From Micrococcales bacterium 31B (lineage in GTDB: Bacteria > Actinomycetota > Actinomycetes > Actinomycetales > Dermabacteraceae): 64,000 nt of DNA. Below are positions 26,049-34,738 of the stretch, in pieces (the stretch's first letter is position 1; each line of letters begins with the position of its first letter). The notes beneath the pieces were generated by a model that saw nothing but the letters and a program-made list of their open reading frames with translations, was not told where the DNA came from and made no database searches. The stretch is from assembly GCA_022803075.1 (NCBI GenBank), contig JAFFTF010000001.1, positions 160,747 through 224,746 of the forward strand, given 5' to 3'. Both the position numbers and the translations under genes were made by a program.

Positions 26049-27092
26049 TTAGCCCGCCGCCGAGACCGCTGCTGAAATCTTTTCGAGGTAGGTGGGCAGC
26101 ATGTAGGGAATCGACAGACTCGACGGCGCCGAGGCCGCCATCGCGAGGTCCGCCCCCACCATGGCGGCGAACGCCCCCGACTTCACCTGGGGCATGGCTG
26201 CGATGAGGGGGTTCGCCGTGAACGCCGCGAGGGCGTCCTCCGTGTCGAAGAACGCGATCAGAATGTCGCTCGCGAGGCTCGACACCTGCTCGTAGCTGAG
26301 GTCGAAGTAAAACGCGTCGTCTTGGGGTGCAAGCTCGCCCACGCTCGGGGCCAGGGTGAGGCCGAGGTCGGTCACAAACCGCACGCGGGCGTCGGTGTCC
26401 TTGTAGACACTGAGCTGGCCATCGGTGAACGTCGCACAATAGGCGAACGTACGCCCCGCAATCTCGGGGTGTTTCGCCGCCTCGGTGGTCATGTACGCCA
26501 CGGTCTTGTCGATCAGGGCCGTCGCTTCGGCGGACTTGCCGAGCGCCTGCCCCGCGAGCGTGATGACCTCGCGCCAATCGGTGGCGTAGGGTGCGTCGGG
26601 GTAGGCCACGACCTTCGTGAATTTGCTGAGCGTCGCGTAGTCCTCCGCCGTGAGGCCCGAATACCCCGCGAGCACCACATCGGGCTTGAGCGCCGCGATG
26701 GCCTCAAAGGGTATCGACTGCGAGTCGTCGAGCAGCGTCGGCAGGGTCTTGCCGTCGAGTGCGGTCTTGTCCCACGCGAGCACGCCGTCGCTGTTGGCGC
26801 CCCACGCAAACTTCGGCATGCCCACGGGCACGGCGCCGAGCGCGATCGCGGCGTCCTGGTTCATCCACGAGAGGGTCACCACCCGCTGCGGCGGGCTATC
26901 GAGGGTGACGCTGCCGAGGGCACTCTGCAGGGTCACGGGAAAACCCTCGGACGCGCCGGCGGCAGCGCTGGCAGCGCCGCCTCCGGTGGTAGGGGCTGCC
27001 GAGTTGGAGCAGGCCGCGAGCACCGCGCCGAGGGCGGCGGTCGCGCTCGAGGCGACGAAGGTTTGCAATACGAGGCGGCGTGAGAGTGGCAT
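26049..27092 (-). CDS. Iron-siderophore ABC transporter binding lipoprotein
   Basis: A 347-residue FepB/FhuD-type binding protein that captures ferric siderophores outside the membrane. It has a twin-arginine-like start (SRRLVLQTF), lipobox LAAC (Cys at about residue 28), and class III binding-protein features: RVVTLSWMNQDAAIALGAVP, IAALKPDVVLAGYSGLTAED and DLSYEQVSSLASDILIAFF. AAGGA sits four bases before the ATG. An iron-box-like sequence lies about 56 bases upstream, supporting iron control. No permease or ATPase lies next to it, so it must share a transporter encoded elsewhere. Confidence 0.9.
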   Translation of the reverse strand: MPLSRRLVLQTFVASSATAALGAVLAACSNSAAPTTGGGAASAAAGASEGFPVTLQSALGSVTLDSPPQRVVTLSWMNQDAAIALGAVPVGMPKFAWGANSDGVLAWDKTALDGKTLPTLLDDSQSIPFEAIAALKPDVVLAGYSGLTAEDYATLSKFTKVVAYPDAPYATDWREVITLAGQALGKSAEATALIDKTVAYMTTEAAKHPEIAGRTFAYCATFTDGQLSVYKDTDARVRFVTDLGLTLAPSVGELAPQDDAFYFDLSYEQVSSLASDILIAFFDTEDALAAFTANPLIAAMPQVKSGAFAAMVGADLAMAASAPSSLSIPYMLPTYLEKISAAVSAAG

Positions 27093-27147
27093 GGGTTCCT
27101 TGCGGGGGAGTGCGCCTGGCGGCGACTTGGGTACACTTCAGGAGCGC

Positions 27148-27161
27148 TAAGGATACCCTAA
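27148..27161. promoter_or_regulatory. Putative DtxR/IdeR iron box
   Basis: On the minus strand TTAGGGTATCCTTA matches 11 of the first 14 positions of the DtxR consensus as I remember it (TTAGGTTAGCCTAA, inner part). It is ahead of the siderophore-binding protein and overlaps the stop codon of the response-regulator gene. Confidence 0.5.
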
Positions 27162-27898
27162 TTTTCTGGGAGTGCGCGGTACTCGAGCACGGGCCGACCA
27201 CTCACCCCATAGCGCGGGGAGACCTGCAAAACCCCCTGCTCCGAGAGGTACTCCAGGTAACGCCGCGCGCTGACGCGCGACATGCCGAGCGCGTCCGCCA
27301 CCTCCTGAGCCGTGAACACCCGGCCCGCCCCCTGGGCGAACGCCTCCACCCGCTGCAGGGTAGGTGCCGACAGCCCCTTCGGCGGGCTGGTCCTGCCCGC
27401 GGCGCCGCCCCGCAGGCCCGCGTCCCCCTCGTTCAGCCCGAGGGCCGCGTCGATCTGCTCCTGAGCGAGCGAACGCGCCGAGCGCGGCACGGTGGTCGCC
27501 AGCCGCTGCTGCAAGGCGAGCAACCGACGCTGCAGATCCTGCGGCGTGAACGGCTTGACGAGATAGTCGCGCACCCCGAGGGCCTGCGCGGCGCGCACGG
27601 TTGCCGCGTCATCCGAGGCCGTCAGCATCACGACATCCACGAACCTCGAGTGCGCGCGCAGCCTTTGCAAGAGTTCGATGCCGCTGAGGTCGGGCAAGAA
27701 CATGTCGAGCAAGATGAGGTCTACCTGATGCTCGGCGAGATACGTGAGGGCGGCAAGACCTGTGTGCGCTCGACCCACCGCCTGCATGCCGGGTAGGTTC
27801 GCCACCACGTGCGCGTGCAGGTCGGCGATGTCGGGGTCGTCATCGACGATAAAAACTCTCACGGACTCATTCGCTCTCACTGACTCTGCCACGCTCAT
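27158..27898 (-). CDS. CitB/DctR-family response regulator
   Basis: A 246-residue regulator of the CitB/DpiA/DctR group. The receiver domain has the acidic pair VDDD (about residues 18-21), phospho-acceptor Asp65 (LILLDMFLPDLSG), and the conserved Lys in YLVKPFTPQDL. The C-terminal part holds a helix-turn-helix (FTAQEVADALGMSRVSARRY). It is translated from an ATG overlapping the sensor-kinase stop by four bases. The pair is divergent from tctCBA, so it most likely switches on tricarboxylate uptake when citrate or a related acid is outside. Confidence 0.92.
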   Translation of the reverse strand: MSVAESVRANESVRVFIVDDDPDIADLHAHVVANLPGMQAVGRAHTGLAALTYLAEHQVDLILLDMFLPDLSGIELLQRLRAHSRFVDVVMLTASDDAATVRAAQALGVRDYLVKPFTPQDLQRRLLALQQRLATTVPRSARSLAQEQIDAALGLNEGDAGLRGGAAGRTSPPKGLSAPTLQRVEAFAQGAGRVFTAQEVADALGMSRVSARRYLEYLSEQGVLQVSPRYGVSGRPVLEYRALPEN

Positions 27899-29205
27899 AA
27901 CCGCTGCCTGAACGCGGGTCCCGGCAGCAGCACCTCAAATTCTGCCCCACCCAGGGCGCCCTCTCCGAAACGCAGCTCGCCGCCGCGCCGCTCCACGATC
28001 TGCGCGACGAGCGCCAGCCCGACGCCGCGATCCCCGTGCTTGGTCGAGACTCCGCGCCGCAACACGTCGAGGTCCGGCTCTACGCCCGGCCCGTCGTCCG
28101 CCACCGCGATATGCAGTTCTTGATCGTCGCCGAACACCCCCACGCTCACGCTCTCTCCCGCCTCCAAAGCGTTGCTGATGAGGTTCGAGAGCACCGTCAC
28201 CTCGTCGTCGCCGATCGTAAAGGTGAGGCCCGTGGCGTCCGATTCGGGGTCCAGCTCGAGCCGCTTGCCGCCCTCGCGCGCGAGCGCCCGTTTCGCCGCG
28301 AGCACCGCGTCGAGCAGGGGTTCTCCCATGATTTCACCGTCCTGGGGCGCACCTCGCGCGGCCCCCGGCAGCTGCGCGATGTACTGCTGCGCCGCATCGG
28401 GCCGGCCCTGCATCAGCAGCCCCTGAATCACGTGCATGCGGTTCGCGAACTCGTGCGTGTTGGCCCGCAGCATCTCCGCCGCGCTGCGCTGACTCGTGAG
28501 CTCGGCCACGAGGGGAGCCACCTGGGTCGGTTCGATCCCGTAAATGCGGCGCCGAATCACGTACGAACTCGCGGTCGCCGCGATGAAACCCACCACGAGG
28601 GCGCCGCCCACCGCGATGGCGAGGTTGCCGACATCGCGCGACTCCTGCTGCACCAACTCGCTCTCCAGCAGCCCCGCCGACACCATGCCAATCACGCGAT
28701 TACCCTCGCTGACCGGCACCTTCACGCGAAACGTGCGCCCCACCTCGCCGTCCTCCGTGCCCACAAACACCTCACCGCGCAGCGGCATGGTGGGGTCGGT
28801 CGAGACCCGCTGGCCCACATTGCCCGCCTCGGGGTGCGTGAGCCGCAGGCCCTGCGGGTTCGCCACCACGATGTAGTCCATTCCGCTGGCCACGCGAATC
28901 GCCTCCACCGTCTCGCCAAGGTTGCCCACGATCGGCGAAGCCGGGTCCACGGTTTGGGGAAAAGCCGCCAGCGCATTTTTTACGGACGCGAGCGAGGCCA
29001 CGCTGGTTGCGACGCCCTGGATCCGCTGCTCCGCCGCGGTTTGCCAGTGATTGCGCTGCACGATCCACGCGAACACTCCAATCGGAGCGGCCACGAGCGC
29101 GACCACCAGGGCGTGCGCGAGCAACAACTGAGCCGACTTCGAGGGGGCGCGGCGCAAGGGTACTCCTGATTTCTGACCGGGGCGGACCACCCCAGTATCG
29201 GTCAC
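27895..29205 (-). CDS. CitA/DcuS-family sensor histidine kinase
   Basis: A 436-residue membrane sensor. It has a first helix (LLLAHALVVALVAAPIGVFA), an extracytoplasmic PAS-like sensor domain (GMDYIVVANPQGLRLTHP, about residues 105-125, typical of CitA/DcuS), and a second helix (LAIAVGGALVVGFIAATASS). The phospho-acceptor region (THEFANRMHVIQGLL) is followed by the ATPase domain with N-box NLISNALEAG, DDGPGV and GVGLALV. It lacks the cytoplasmic PAS domain often found between helix 2 and the kinase core, as the linker looks too short. Start is a GTG. It likely senses di- or tricarboxylates for the tct operon. Confidence 0.92.
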   Translation of the reverse strand: MTDTGVVRPGQKSGVPLRRAPSKSAQLLLAHALVVALVAAPIGVFAWIVQRNHWQTAAEQRIQGVATSVASLASVKNALAAFPQTVDPASPIVGNLGETVEAIRVASGMDYIVVANPQGLRLTHPEAGNVGQRVSTDPTMPLRGEVFVGTEDGEVGRTFRVKVPVSEGNRVIGMVSAGLLESELVQQESRDVGNLAIAVGGALVVGFIAATASSYVIRRRIYGIEPTQVAPLVAELTSQRSAAEMLRANTHEFANRMHVIQGLLMQGRPDAAQQYIAQLPGAARGAPQDGEIMGEPLLDAVLAAKRALAREGGKRLELDPESDATGLTFTIGDDEVTVLSNLISNALEAGESVSVGVFGDDQELHIAVADDGPGVEPDLDVLRRGVSTKHGDRGVGLALVAQIVERRGGELRFGEGALGGAEFEVLLPGPAFRQRL

Positions 29206-29329
29206 GTTGCGCCGCCCCGCCGCCCCCTACTCGCGACCACAAGCTACACAATGTTCTTTACGACCGAAACTGGTGGCCCGCGCGTCCGGCCCCTAGGTTG
29301 AAGCGACGACACCAAACGAAGAGGTTTTC

Positions 29330-30322
29330 ATGTCCGCTTTTTCACGCAGGCGACTCCTGCACTTCGGGGTCGGGGTCGGCGCCGCCGCACTCGGCACGGG
29401 AGCCATCGCCAGCTCCATCGGCTCCAGCGGTGACGGCAGCGCCCGCTCCAAGATCACCCTCATCGCACCCGCTTCGCCCGGCGGCGGCTGGGACGGATTC
29501 GCCCGCGAAAGCCAACAGGCCATGCGCACCGGCGGCATCGTCAACAACGCCCAGGTGGTGAACGTGCCCGGCGCAGGCGGCACCATCGGCCTCGGCCAAT
29601 TCGTCACGCTCACCGGCCAGCACGACACGCTGCTCGTGACGGGCGCAGTCATGGTCGGCGCGATCATCCTCGGCGGCTCGCCGACCACGCTGAACGACGT
29701 CACGCCCATCGCGCGCCTCGCCGACGACTACGACGCCCTGGTGGTGCCCAAGGACAGCCCCATTCAGACCCTCGCCGACCTCGCCGCGGCGTGGCAGGCC
29801 GACCCCACGGGCTTCTCGTTCGCGGGCGGTTCGCTGGGCTCCAACGATCAGTTGCTGTGCGGCATGCTCGGCCGCGAATTGGGGCTCAACCCCGCCGACC
29901 TGAACTACGTCGCCTACTCGGGCGGCGGCGAAGCCCTCGGTTCGATGCTCGCCAACACCACGAGCGCGGGCATGCTCGGCTTCAACGAGGTCAAAGATCA
30001 GGTCGAGGCGGGCAGCCTGCGCGCCCTCGCCGTCTCCAGCCCCGAACGCATTGAAGGCGTCGACATCCCCACCTTCATCGAGGGCGGCTACCAGATCGAG
30101 CTGGGCAACTGGCGCGGCTTCGTCGCCGCCCCCGGCGTCACCCAAGAGAACATCGACGAATTCGTCGCCATCCTCACCGAAATGCGCGCCACCGCCGAAT
30201 GGCAGGACGCGCTCACCCGCAACAGCTGGACCGACAGTTTCATCGTCGGCGACGAGTTCACCGCCTTCGTGCGCGAACAAGAAGAACTCATCGGCGGTCT
30301 CTTGAAGGAGTTTGAACTATGA
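29330..30322 (+). CDS. tctC: TctC, tricarboxylate-binding protein
   Basis: Extracytoplasmic binding protein of a tripartite tricarboxylate transporter, 330 residues. It begins with a twin-arginine-type signal ([18 protein letters not shown]), with no lipobox Cys. The mature part has the Bug/TctC pattern: [31 protein letters not shown] and [19 protein letters not shown] stands five bases before the ATG. It shares a 124-base divergent promoter region with the CitA/CitB-type genes and overlaps tctB by four bases. The natural ligand is probably citrate or a related acid; the sequence does not fix which. Confidence 0.92.
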   Translation: MSAFSRRRLLHFGVGVGAAALGTGAIASSIGSSGDGSARSKITLIAPASPGGGWDGFARESQQAMRTGGIVNNAQVVNVPGAGGTIGLGQFVTLTGQHDTLLVTGAVMVGAIILGGSPTTLNDVTPIARLADDYDALVVPKDSPIQTLADLAAAWQADPTGFSFAGGSLGSNDQLLCGMLGRELGLNPADLNYVAYSGGGEALGSMLANTTSAGMLGFNEVKDQVEAGSLRALAVSSPERIEGVDIPTFIEGGYQIELGNWRGFVAAPGVTQENIDEFVAILTEMRATAEWQDALTRNSWTDSFIVGDEFTAFVREQEELIGGLLKEFEL

Positions 30323-30960
30323 GCGCGGCGCGAGCCTATTTCAAGGGACGCAGCGAGGTGGGCGTGGCAGCATTGCTCGCCGCCATCGGCGTCCTCCTCG
30401 CCATCGGCACTTTCACCATGGACGTCGCGGGCGACGAGGGCATCGGCCCCCAGTTCTTCCCGTATCTCGTCGCGGCCCTGCTCGTGGGCGTCGGCATCGC
30501 GCTCGGCGCGCAGGTGCTGCTGCGCCGGGGCGCCCCCGCGCGCGAGGACGACCTCGTGCCCACCAACGAGTTCTCGACCGACATGCTCGAAGACCTCGCG
30601 GGCGAGCACCACCATGCCGACGGGGCCGGGGGAGCAGGGGGGACGCGCGCGTCCGGCCCTGGCACCGCCACCCTCCCCGCCCGTGAGAAGACCTACGCGA
30701 CCCACACCGACTGGCGCACCGTCGGCCTCGTCGTGGCTGGCCTCGCGGCCTTCGCGGCGCTGCTGAACGTGCTGGGGTTCGTGCTCGCCGCGGCGGGCCT
30801 GTTCTGGCTCGTGTGCTTCGCATTCGGGTCGAAGCGACCGATCTTCGACATCGCCGTCGGCGTGATCGTGTCGTCCATCTTGCAACTGGCCTTCGGGCTC
30901 GGTCTGGGCCTCGCCCTGCCTGCCGGGTTCTTCGGCGTGATCTTTGGAGGGGGAGCCTAA
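30319..30960 (+). CDS. tctB: TctB, small membrane subunit
   Basis: The small membrane subunit of the tripartite tricarboxylate transporter, 213 residues with about five helices. The first is VGVAALLAAIGVLLAIGTFT, and the conserved early motif GDEGIGPQFFPYLVAALLVG fits TctB. A hydrophilic loop of about 45 residues, rich in Gly, His and Ala (about residues 80-120), separates the second and third helices and is longer than I would expect. ATG overlaps the tctC stop; the gene ends directly at the tctA start. Confidence 0.9.
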   Translation: MSAARAYFKGRSEVGVAALLAAIGVLLAIGTFTMDVAGDEGIGPQFFPYLVAALLVGVGIALGAQVLLRRGAPAREDDLVPTNEFSTDMLEDLAGEHHHADGAGGAGGTRASGPGTATLPAREKTYATHTDWRTVGLVVAGLAAFAALLNVLGFVLAAAGLFWLVCFAFGSKRPIFDIAVGVIVSSILQLAFGLGLGLALPAGFFGVIFGGGA

Positions 30961-32496
30961 ATGGACCAGCTCGTACACCTCATGGGGGGCTTCGCGGGAG
31001 CCCTCACCCCCATGAATCTCCTGTGGGTATTGATTGGCGCCGTGCTCGGCACCGCGGTCGGCGTGTTGCCCGGCCTCGGCTCGTCGATGGCCGTGGCGCT
31101 GCTGCTGCCCATCACGTTCACCCTCGACCCGACGGCGGCGTTCATCATGTTCGCGGGCGTCTACTTCGGCGGCCTGTTCGGTGACTCCACGGGCGGCATC
31201 CTGATGAATACGCCCGGCAACTCGACCGCCATCGCCTCGGCCATGGAGGGGCACCGTATGGCCAAGGACGGCCGCGCGGCCCAGGCGCTCGCGACCGCGG
31301 CCCTCGGCGCGTTCATCGGCGGCATTCTCGCCACCACGCTGGTCGTGTTCTTCGCGCCGAGTCTCGTGAAGCTCGCGACGATCTTCGGCCCCGCAGAGTA
31401 TTTTGCGCTCGCGGTGTTTGCTTTTCTCGCGATCTCCTCGGTGGTCTCAGAGTCCATCGTCAAGGGCCTCGCGGCGCTCGCAATCGGTCTGGCCCTCGGC
31501 CTCGTCGGCATCGACGGGCCGAGCGGAACGCAGCGGTTCACGATGGGCATACCGCAGTTGTTCGACGGCATCTCGATCGTCATCATCACGGTGGGTCTGC
31601 TGGCGCTCGGCGAGGTGCTGCACGTGGCCTCTCGCATTCACCGCGACGCCGCGCCATTCGACGTGCGCACGGGCCGCAGGCCGTTCCTCTCGCGCGCCGA
31701 GTTTGTGCGGGCCCTGCCCGCGTGGCTGCGCGGCACCGCCTTTGGCTTGCCGTTCGGCATCATTCCGGCGGGCGGCTCCGAGGTGCCCACGTTCCTTGCC
31801 TACGGCACCGAGAAGAAGCTCGCGGAGCGCAGCGGAAACAAGACGTTCGGCCGCGAGGGCGAGATCCGCGGTGTCGCGGCCCCCGAGGCGGCGTCGAACG
31901 CGACGGCCGGCACGGCCATGGGTGCCCTGCTCGCGCTGGGTCTGCCCACGTCGGCAACGGCGGCCATCATGCTCGCGGCGTTTCAGCAGTATGGCCTGCA
32001 GCCTGGCCCGCTGTTGTTCGAGCGCTCGAGCGAACTCGTGTGGACCCTGCTCGCGTCGCTGTTCATCGGCCTCGTCGTGCTCGTGGGCCTCAACATGCCA
32101 TTCGCGGCCCTGTGGGCGAAGCTGCTGTTCATTCCGCGGCACTACCTCTATGCGGGCATCACGGTGTTTTCGGTTCTCGGCGTGTACGCCATCGCCGCGT
32201 CGACGATCGACCTGTGGATCGTCATCGTGATGGGCCTGATCGGCTTCATGATGCGCCGCTTCGACATTCCGCTCGCTCCCGTCATGATCGCCGTGGTGCT
32301 GGGCACGCTCGCCGAGACCGAGCTGCGCCGCGCGCTCGCGGTGTCGGAGGGCGACCCGGCGATCCTCGTGTCGAGCCCGTTCACGATCATCATGTACATC
32401 CTGCTGGCCGGGCTGGTGACGTTCTCGCTCGTGCAGCACGCTCGGCATCGCCGCTCGGCGCGCGAGCAGGCCGCGCTCGAGAAGGCGTCGGTGTAG
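30961..32496 (+). CDS. tctA: TctA, large membrane subunit
   Basis: The large, roughly 12-helix transport subunit, 511 residues, near the usual 500. Family motifs include GVLPGLGSSMAVALLLPITF, FAGVYFGGLFGDSTGGILMN, NTPGNSTAIASAMEGHRMAK, and PEAASNATAGTAMGALLALG in the second half. The ATG begins at the base after the tctB stop, behind GGAGGGGG. A strong terminator follows. With TctB and TctC it takes up tricarboxylates using the ion gradient. Confidence 0.94.
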   Translation: MDQLVHLMGGFAGALTPMNLLWVLIGAVLGTAVGVLPGLGSSMAVALLLPITFTLDPTAAFIMFAGVYFGGLFGDSTGGILMNTPGNSTAIASAMEGHRMAKDGRAAQALATAALGAFIGGILATTLVVFFAPSLVKLATIFGPAEYFALAVFAFLAISSVVSESIVKGLAALAIGLALGLVGIDGPSGTQRFTMGIPQLFDGISIVIITVGLLALGEVLHVASRIHRDAAPFDVRTGRRPFLSRAEFVRALPAWLRGTAFGLPFGIIPAGGSEVPTFLAYGTEKKLAERSGNKTFGREGEIRGVAAPEAASNATAGTAMGALLALGLPTSATAAIMLAAFQQYGLQPGPLLFERSSELVWTLLASLFIGLVVLVGLNMPFAALWAKLLFIPRHYLYAGITVFSVLGVYAIAASTIDLWIVIVMGLIGFMMRRFDIPLAPVMIAVVLGTLAETELRRALAVSEGDPAILVSSPFTIIMYILLAGLVTFSLVQHARHRRSAREQAALEKASV

Positions 32497-32520
32497 GGGG
32501 CATCCAGACCGGACGCCTCG

Positions 32521-32566
32521 GGCGGCGGGTTGGCACACTACGTGCCGACCCGCCGCCCCGTTTAAA
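32521..32566 (+). terminator. Terminator of the tctCBA operon
   Basis: A 16-base stem (GGCGGCGGGTTGGCAC with its complement, one G-T pair), a five-base loop and a following GTTTAAA tract lie 24 bases after the tctA stop. Confidence 0.8.
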
Positions 32567-32695
32567 CTTTGAAAGCCATGAGCCGCGCTCGAAATGTGAA
32601 CTTTGCACGTGAAGAAAAGTGTGTGATTCCCTGTAAATGCTGGGATTGCGCGAGTCTATGCGCCAATTCTGAGGGCGCGTTGTTAGGTTAGGCGC

Positions 32696-33436
32696 ATGAA
32701 GCCGACACGTACGTTTTCACGTAATCTTTCCACGCGACGCGGCGCGCGCATGCTCGCCGTAACCGGTCTCGCCTTCGCGGCAACCCTTGGCCTCGCGGCC
32801 TGCTCTGGTTCGTCCACGGCGACCAGCGCTGCCTCCGACGCCATGTCCTCGCTCACCACGGCGGCCTCGCCGAGTGCCGCCGCGCCATCCGCGAGCGGTT
32901 CGGCCGCAGCCTCGGGCGCCGCTTCGGGCGAAGCATCCGGTGCAGCCGCGGCCGCAGCCTCGGGTGCCGCTTCGGGCGAAGCCTCTGGTGCAGCCTCGGG
33001 TAATGCTTCCGGCGATGCCTCCGGTGCAGCGTCTGGCGATGCCTCCGGTAACGCTTCCGGCGATGCCTCGGGTACTGCTTCGGGCGGCACGCCCGCCACG
33101 GGACCCGCCAGCGGTTCCGGCAGCGGCTCGAGCGGCAGCGGCTCGGGAGGCGGCGCCCCGGCGAGCACCCCCCAGCCCACGGTCACGGTGACCGAGACCG
33201 TGACTCCCAACGCCTCGGCCTCCCAGGGTGCCGCGACCTCGACCGCCGCACCCACATCCGGTTCGACCACGAGCCCCGCTGCGGCCGGCGCGGGCTACAC
33301 CGTGAAGGAGGGCGACTCCTTCTGGAGCATCGCTCAGGCCAACGGCGTCGATGTGTACAAACTGGCCGAAGCCAACGGCAAGACGATCGACAGCCTTCTG
33401 CTGCCTGGCGACTCCTTGAAGATGCCCGCGAAGTAG
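32696..33436 (+). CDS. LysM-domain lipoprotein with Ala-Ser-Gly repeat stalk
   Basis: A 246-residue surface lipoprotein: basic N-terminus, hydrophobic core, lipobox LAAC (Cys at about residue 36). Residues 60-135 are a repetitive stalk of ASG followed by Ala, Glu, Asp or Asn, then Gly/Ser and Pro/Thr-rich linker. One LysM domain ends the protein (YTVKEGDSFWSIAQANGVDV, about residues 202-245), which should bind peptidoglycan. The usual second LysM position has Phe (DSFW) rather than Leu (DTLW). A terminator follows. A role at the cell wall is likely; the precise function is unknown. Confidence 0.85.
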   Translation: MKPTRTFSRNLSTRRGARMLAVTGLAFAATLGLAACSGSSTATSAASDAMSSLTTAASPSAAAPSASGSAAASGAASGEASGAAAAAASGAASGEASGAASGNASGDASGAASGDASGNASGDASGTASGGTPATGPASGSGSGSSGSGSGGGAPASTPQPTVTVTETVTPNASASQGAATSTAAPTSGSTTSPAAAGAGYTVKEGDSFWSIAQANGVDVYKLAEANGKTIDSLLLPGDSLKMPAK

Positions 33437-33510
33437 TCGAGAAGCCCCCAGCACAAAACGCCAGCGAATCACGCGACGGCACCACCCGGCGTCCTTCGCC
33501 CCACGACAAC

Positions 33511-33540
33511 AGGCCCACGCACCGAGCGGTGCGTGGGCCT
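33511..33540. terminator. Hairpin between convergent LysM and ABC-2 permease genes
   Basis: A perfect 13-base stem with a four-base GAGC loop lies between two converging genes and could end transcription from both sides. T-runs are weak. Confidence 0.7.
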
Positions 33541-33565
33541 GCGTATTCCCCGGCCTGCTGCGTTT

Positions 33566-34738
33566 TTACGCCGCCTTGAGCGCGTCGCGCCACTTCACGC
33601 GGGCGCCCGAGCGCAACACGGAGTTGCGGTAGACCCGAGCGCCGAACCACAGCACCACGGGCACAAACACGAGCGCGAGCACGATCGACACTGCGATCTC
33701 CCAGGTCTCCGCGTACCCCATGCCGATGCGCACGGGCATCAAGAACGGCGAGAACACCGGGATCATGGAGCCGATCTTGCCCACCAGAGCGTCCCCCTGC
33801 GGCAGCACCGAAATCGCGTAAATGTAGGGCAACATCATGAGCATGTTGAACGGCATCATGACCGAGCCCACGTCCTCGAGTCGCGAGACCAGCGATGCCG
33901 CTGCTCCCAACATGATCGAGAAGATCGAGTAGCCGATCAGGTAGTACACGATCAGCCACACGATGCTTGTGCCAAGGCTGAAACTGAGTTCGGTGCCGCT
34001 GACGGTGATGCCGATGTACACGCCGACGGCGACGGTCACAATCTGCACGGTGCCAACGATGCAGAGGCCCAGCAGCTTGCCCGCGAGCAGTGTCGTGGGC
34101 TTGATGGTCGACAGAATAATTTCAACCACGCGGCTCGATTTTTCCTCGACGACTCCCGTGGCGACCATGCTGCCCGTCGTCATGATGGCGACGAAGATGA
34201 AGATGCCCGTCGCGATGCCCACGATGTATTGGCCGGGATCTTGAATGCGCCGGTCATTGCCAATATCTTGCGTCGTGACAACCGCGTTGGCGAGGCTCGA
34301 GGCCACGGAGGCGGGGTCACCTCCGAGTTGCGTGATTTGGTCATTCAGGACGCGCTGTTGGTTGGCCTGGGTCAAGATGCCCACTAATTGCGAGTCGGGT
34401 TCGCCGTTGGCAAAGATCGTGATTGCGGTGCCGTTGACCTGTACGAATGCGTCGGCGTTGCCGTCCGTCACCGACTGTTTGGCGGCGACGTCGGCGGCCG
34501 TGGTCACCGTGACGTCGGTGCCGATAGCGCGCAGCTGAGTGGCGGTCGCCTGCACGAGGGCCTCGTCGGCGCTCGTCGCGACGATGCGCATGCTGTGATC
34601 TTGAGAGTCGGTTACCGCCTTCAACACAATCGGGCCGGCAAGGGTGAGTACGAACATGATGATGCACGTGACAATGTAGGCGCGCGACCGCATCTTCGAT
34701 GTCATCTCGCGCTGGGCGACAAGCCAGACAGTGTTCAT
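33566..34738 (-). CDS. ABC-2 type permease (NatB-like)
   Basis: A 390-residue membrane permease of the NatB/ABC-2 group: N-terminal helix (YIVTCIIMFVLTLAGPIVLK), an extracytoplasmic domain of about 150 residues, then five to six helices starting at IVGIATGIFIFVAIMTTGSM. The motif VVEEKSSRVVEIILSTIKPT is highly typical of the family. The ATG at 34738 overlaps the ATPase stop by four bases; a longer open frame upstream is only an overlap with the ATPase gene. With that ATPase it forms an exporter; the NatAB relatives export Na+, others drugs or peptides. Confidence 0.9.
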   Translation of the reverse strand: MNTVWLVAQREMTSKMRSRAYIVTCIIMFVLTLAGPIVLKAVTDSQDHSMRIVATSADEALVQATATQLRAIGTDVTVTTAADVAAKQSVTDGNADAFVQVNGTAITIFANGEPDSQLVGILTQANQQRVLNDQITQLGGDPASVASSLANAVVTTQDIGNDRRIQDPGQYIVGIATGIFIFVAIMTTGSMVATGVVEEKSSRVVEIILSTIKPTTLLAGKLLGLCIVGTVQIVTVAVGVYIGITVSGTELSFSLGTSIVWLIVYYLIGYSIFSIMLGAAASLVSRLEDVGSVMMPFNMLMMLPYIYAISVLPQGDALVGKIGSMIPVFSPFLMPVRIGMGYAETWEIAVSIVLALVFVPVVLWFGARVYRNSVLRSGARVKWRDALKAA

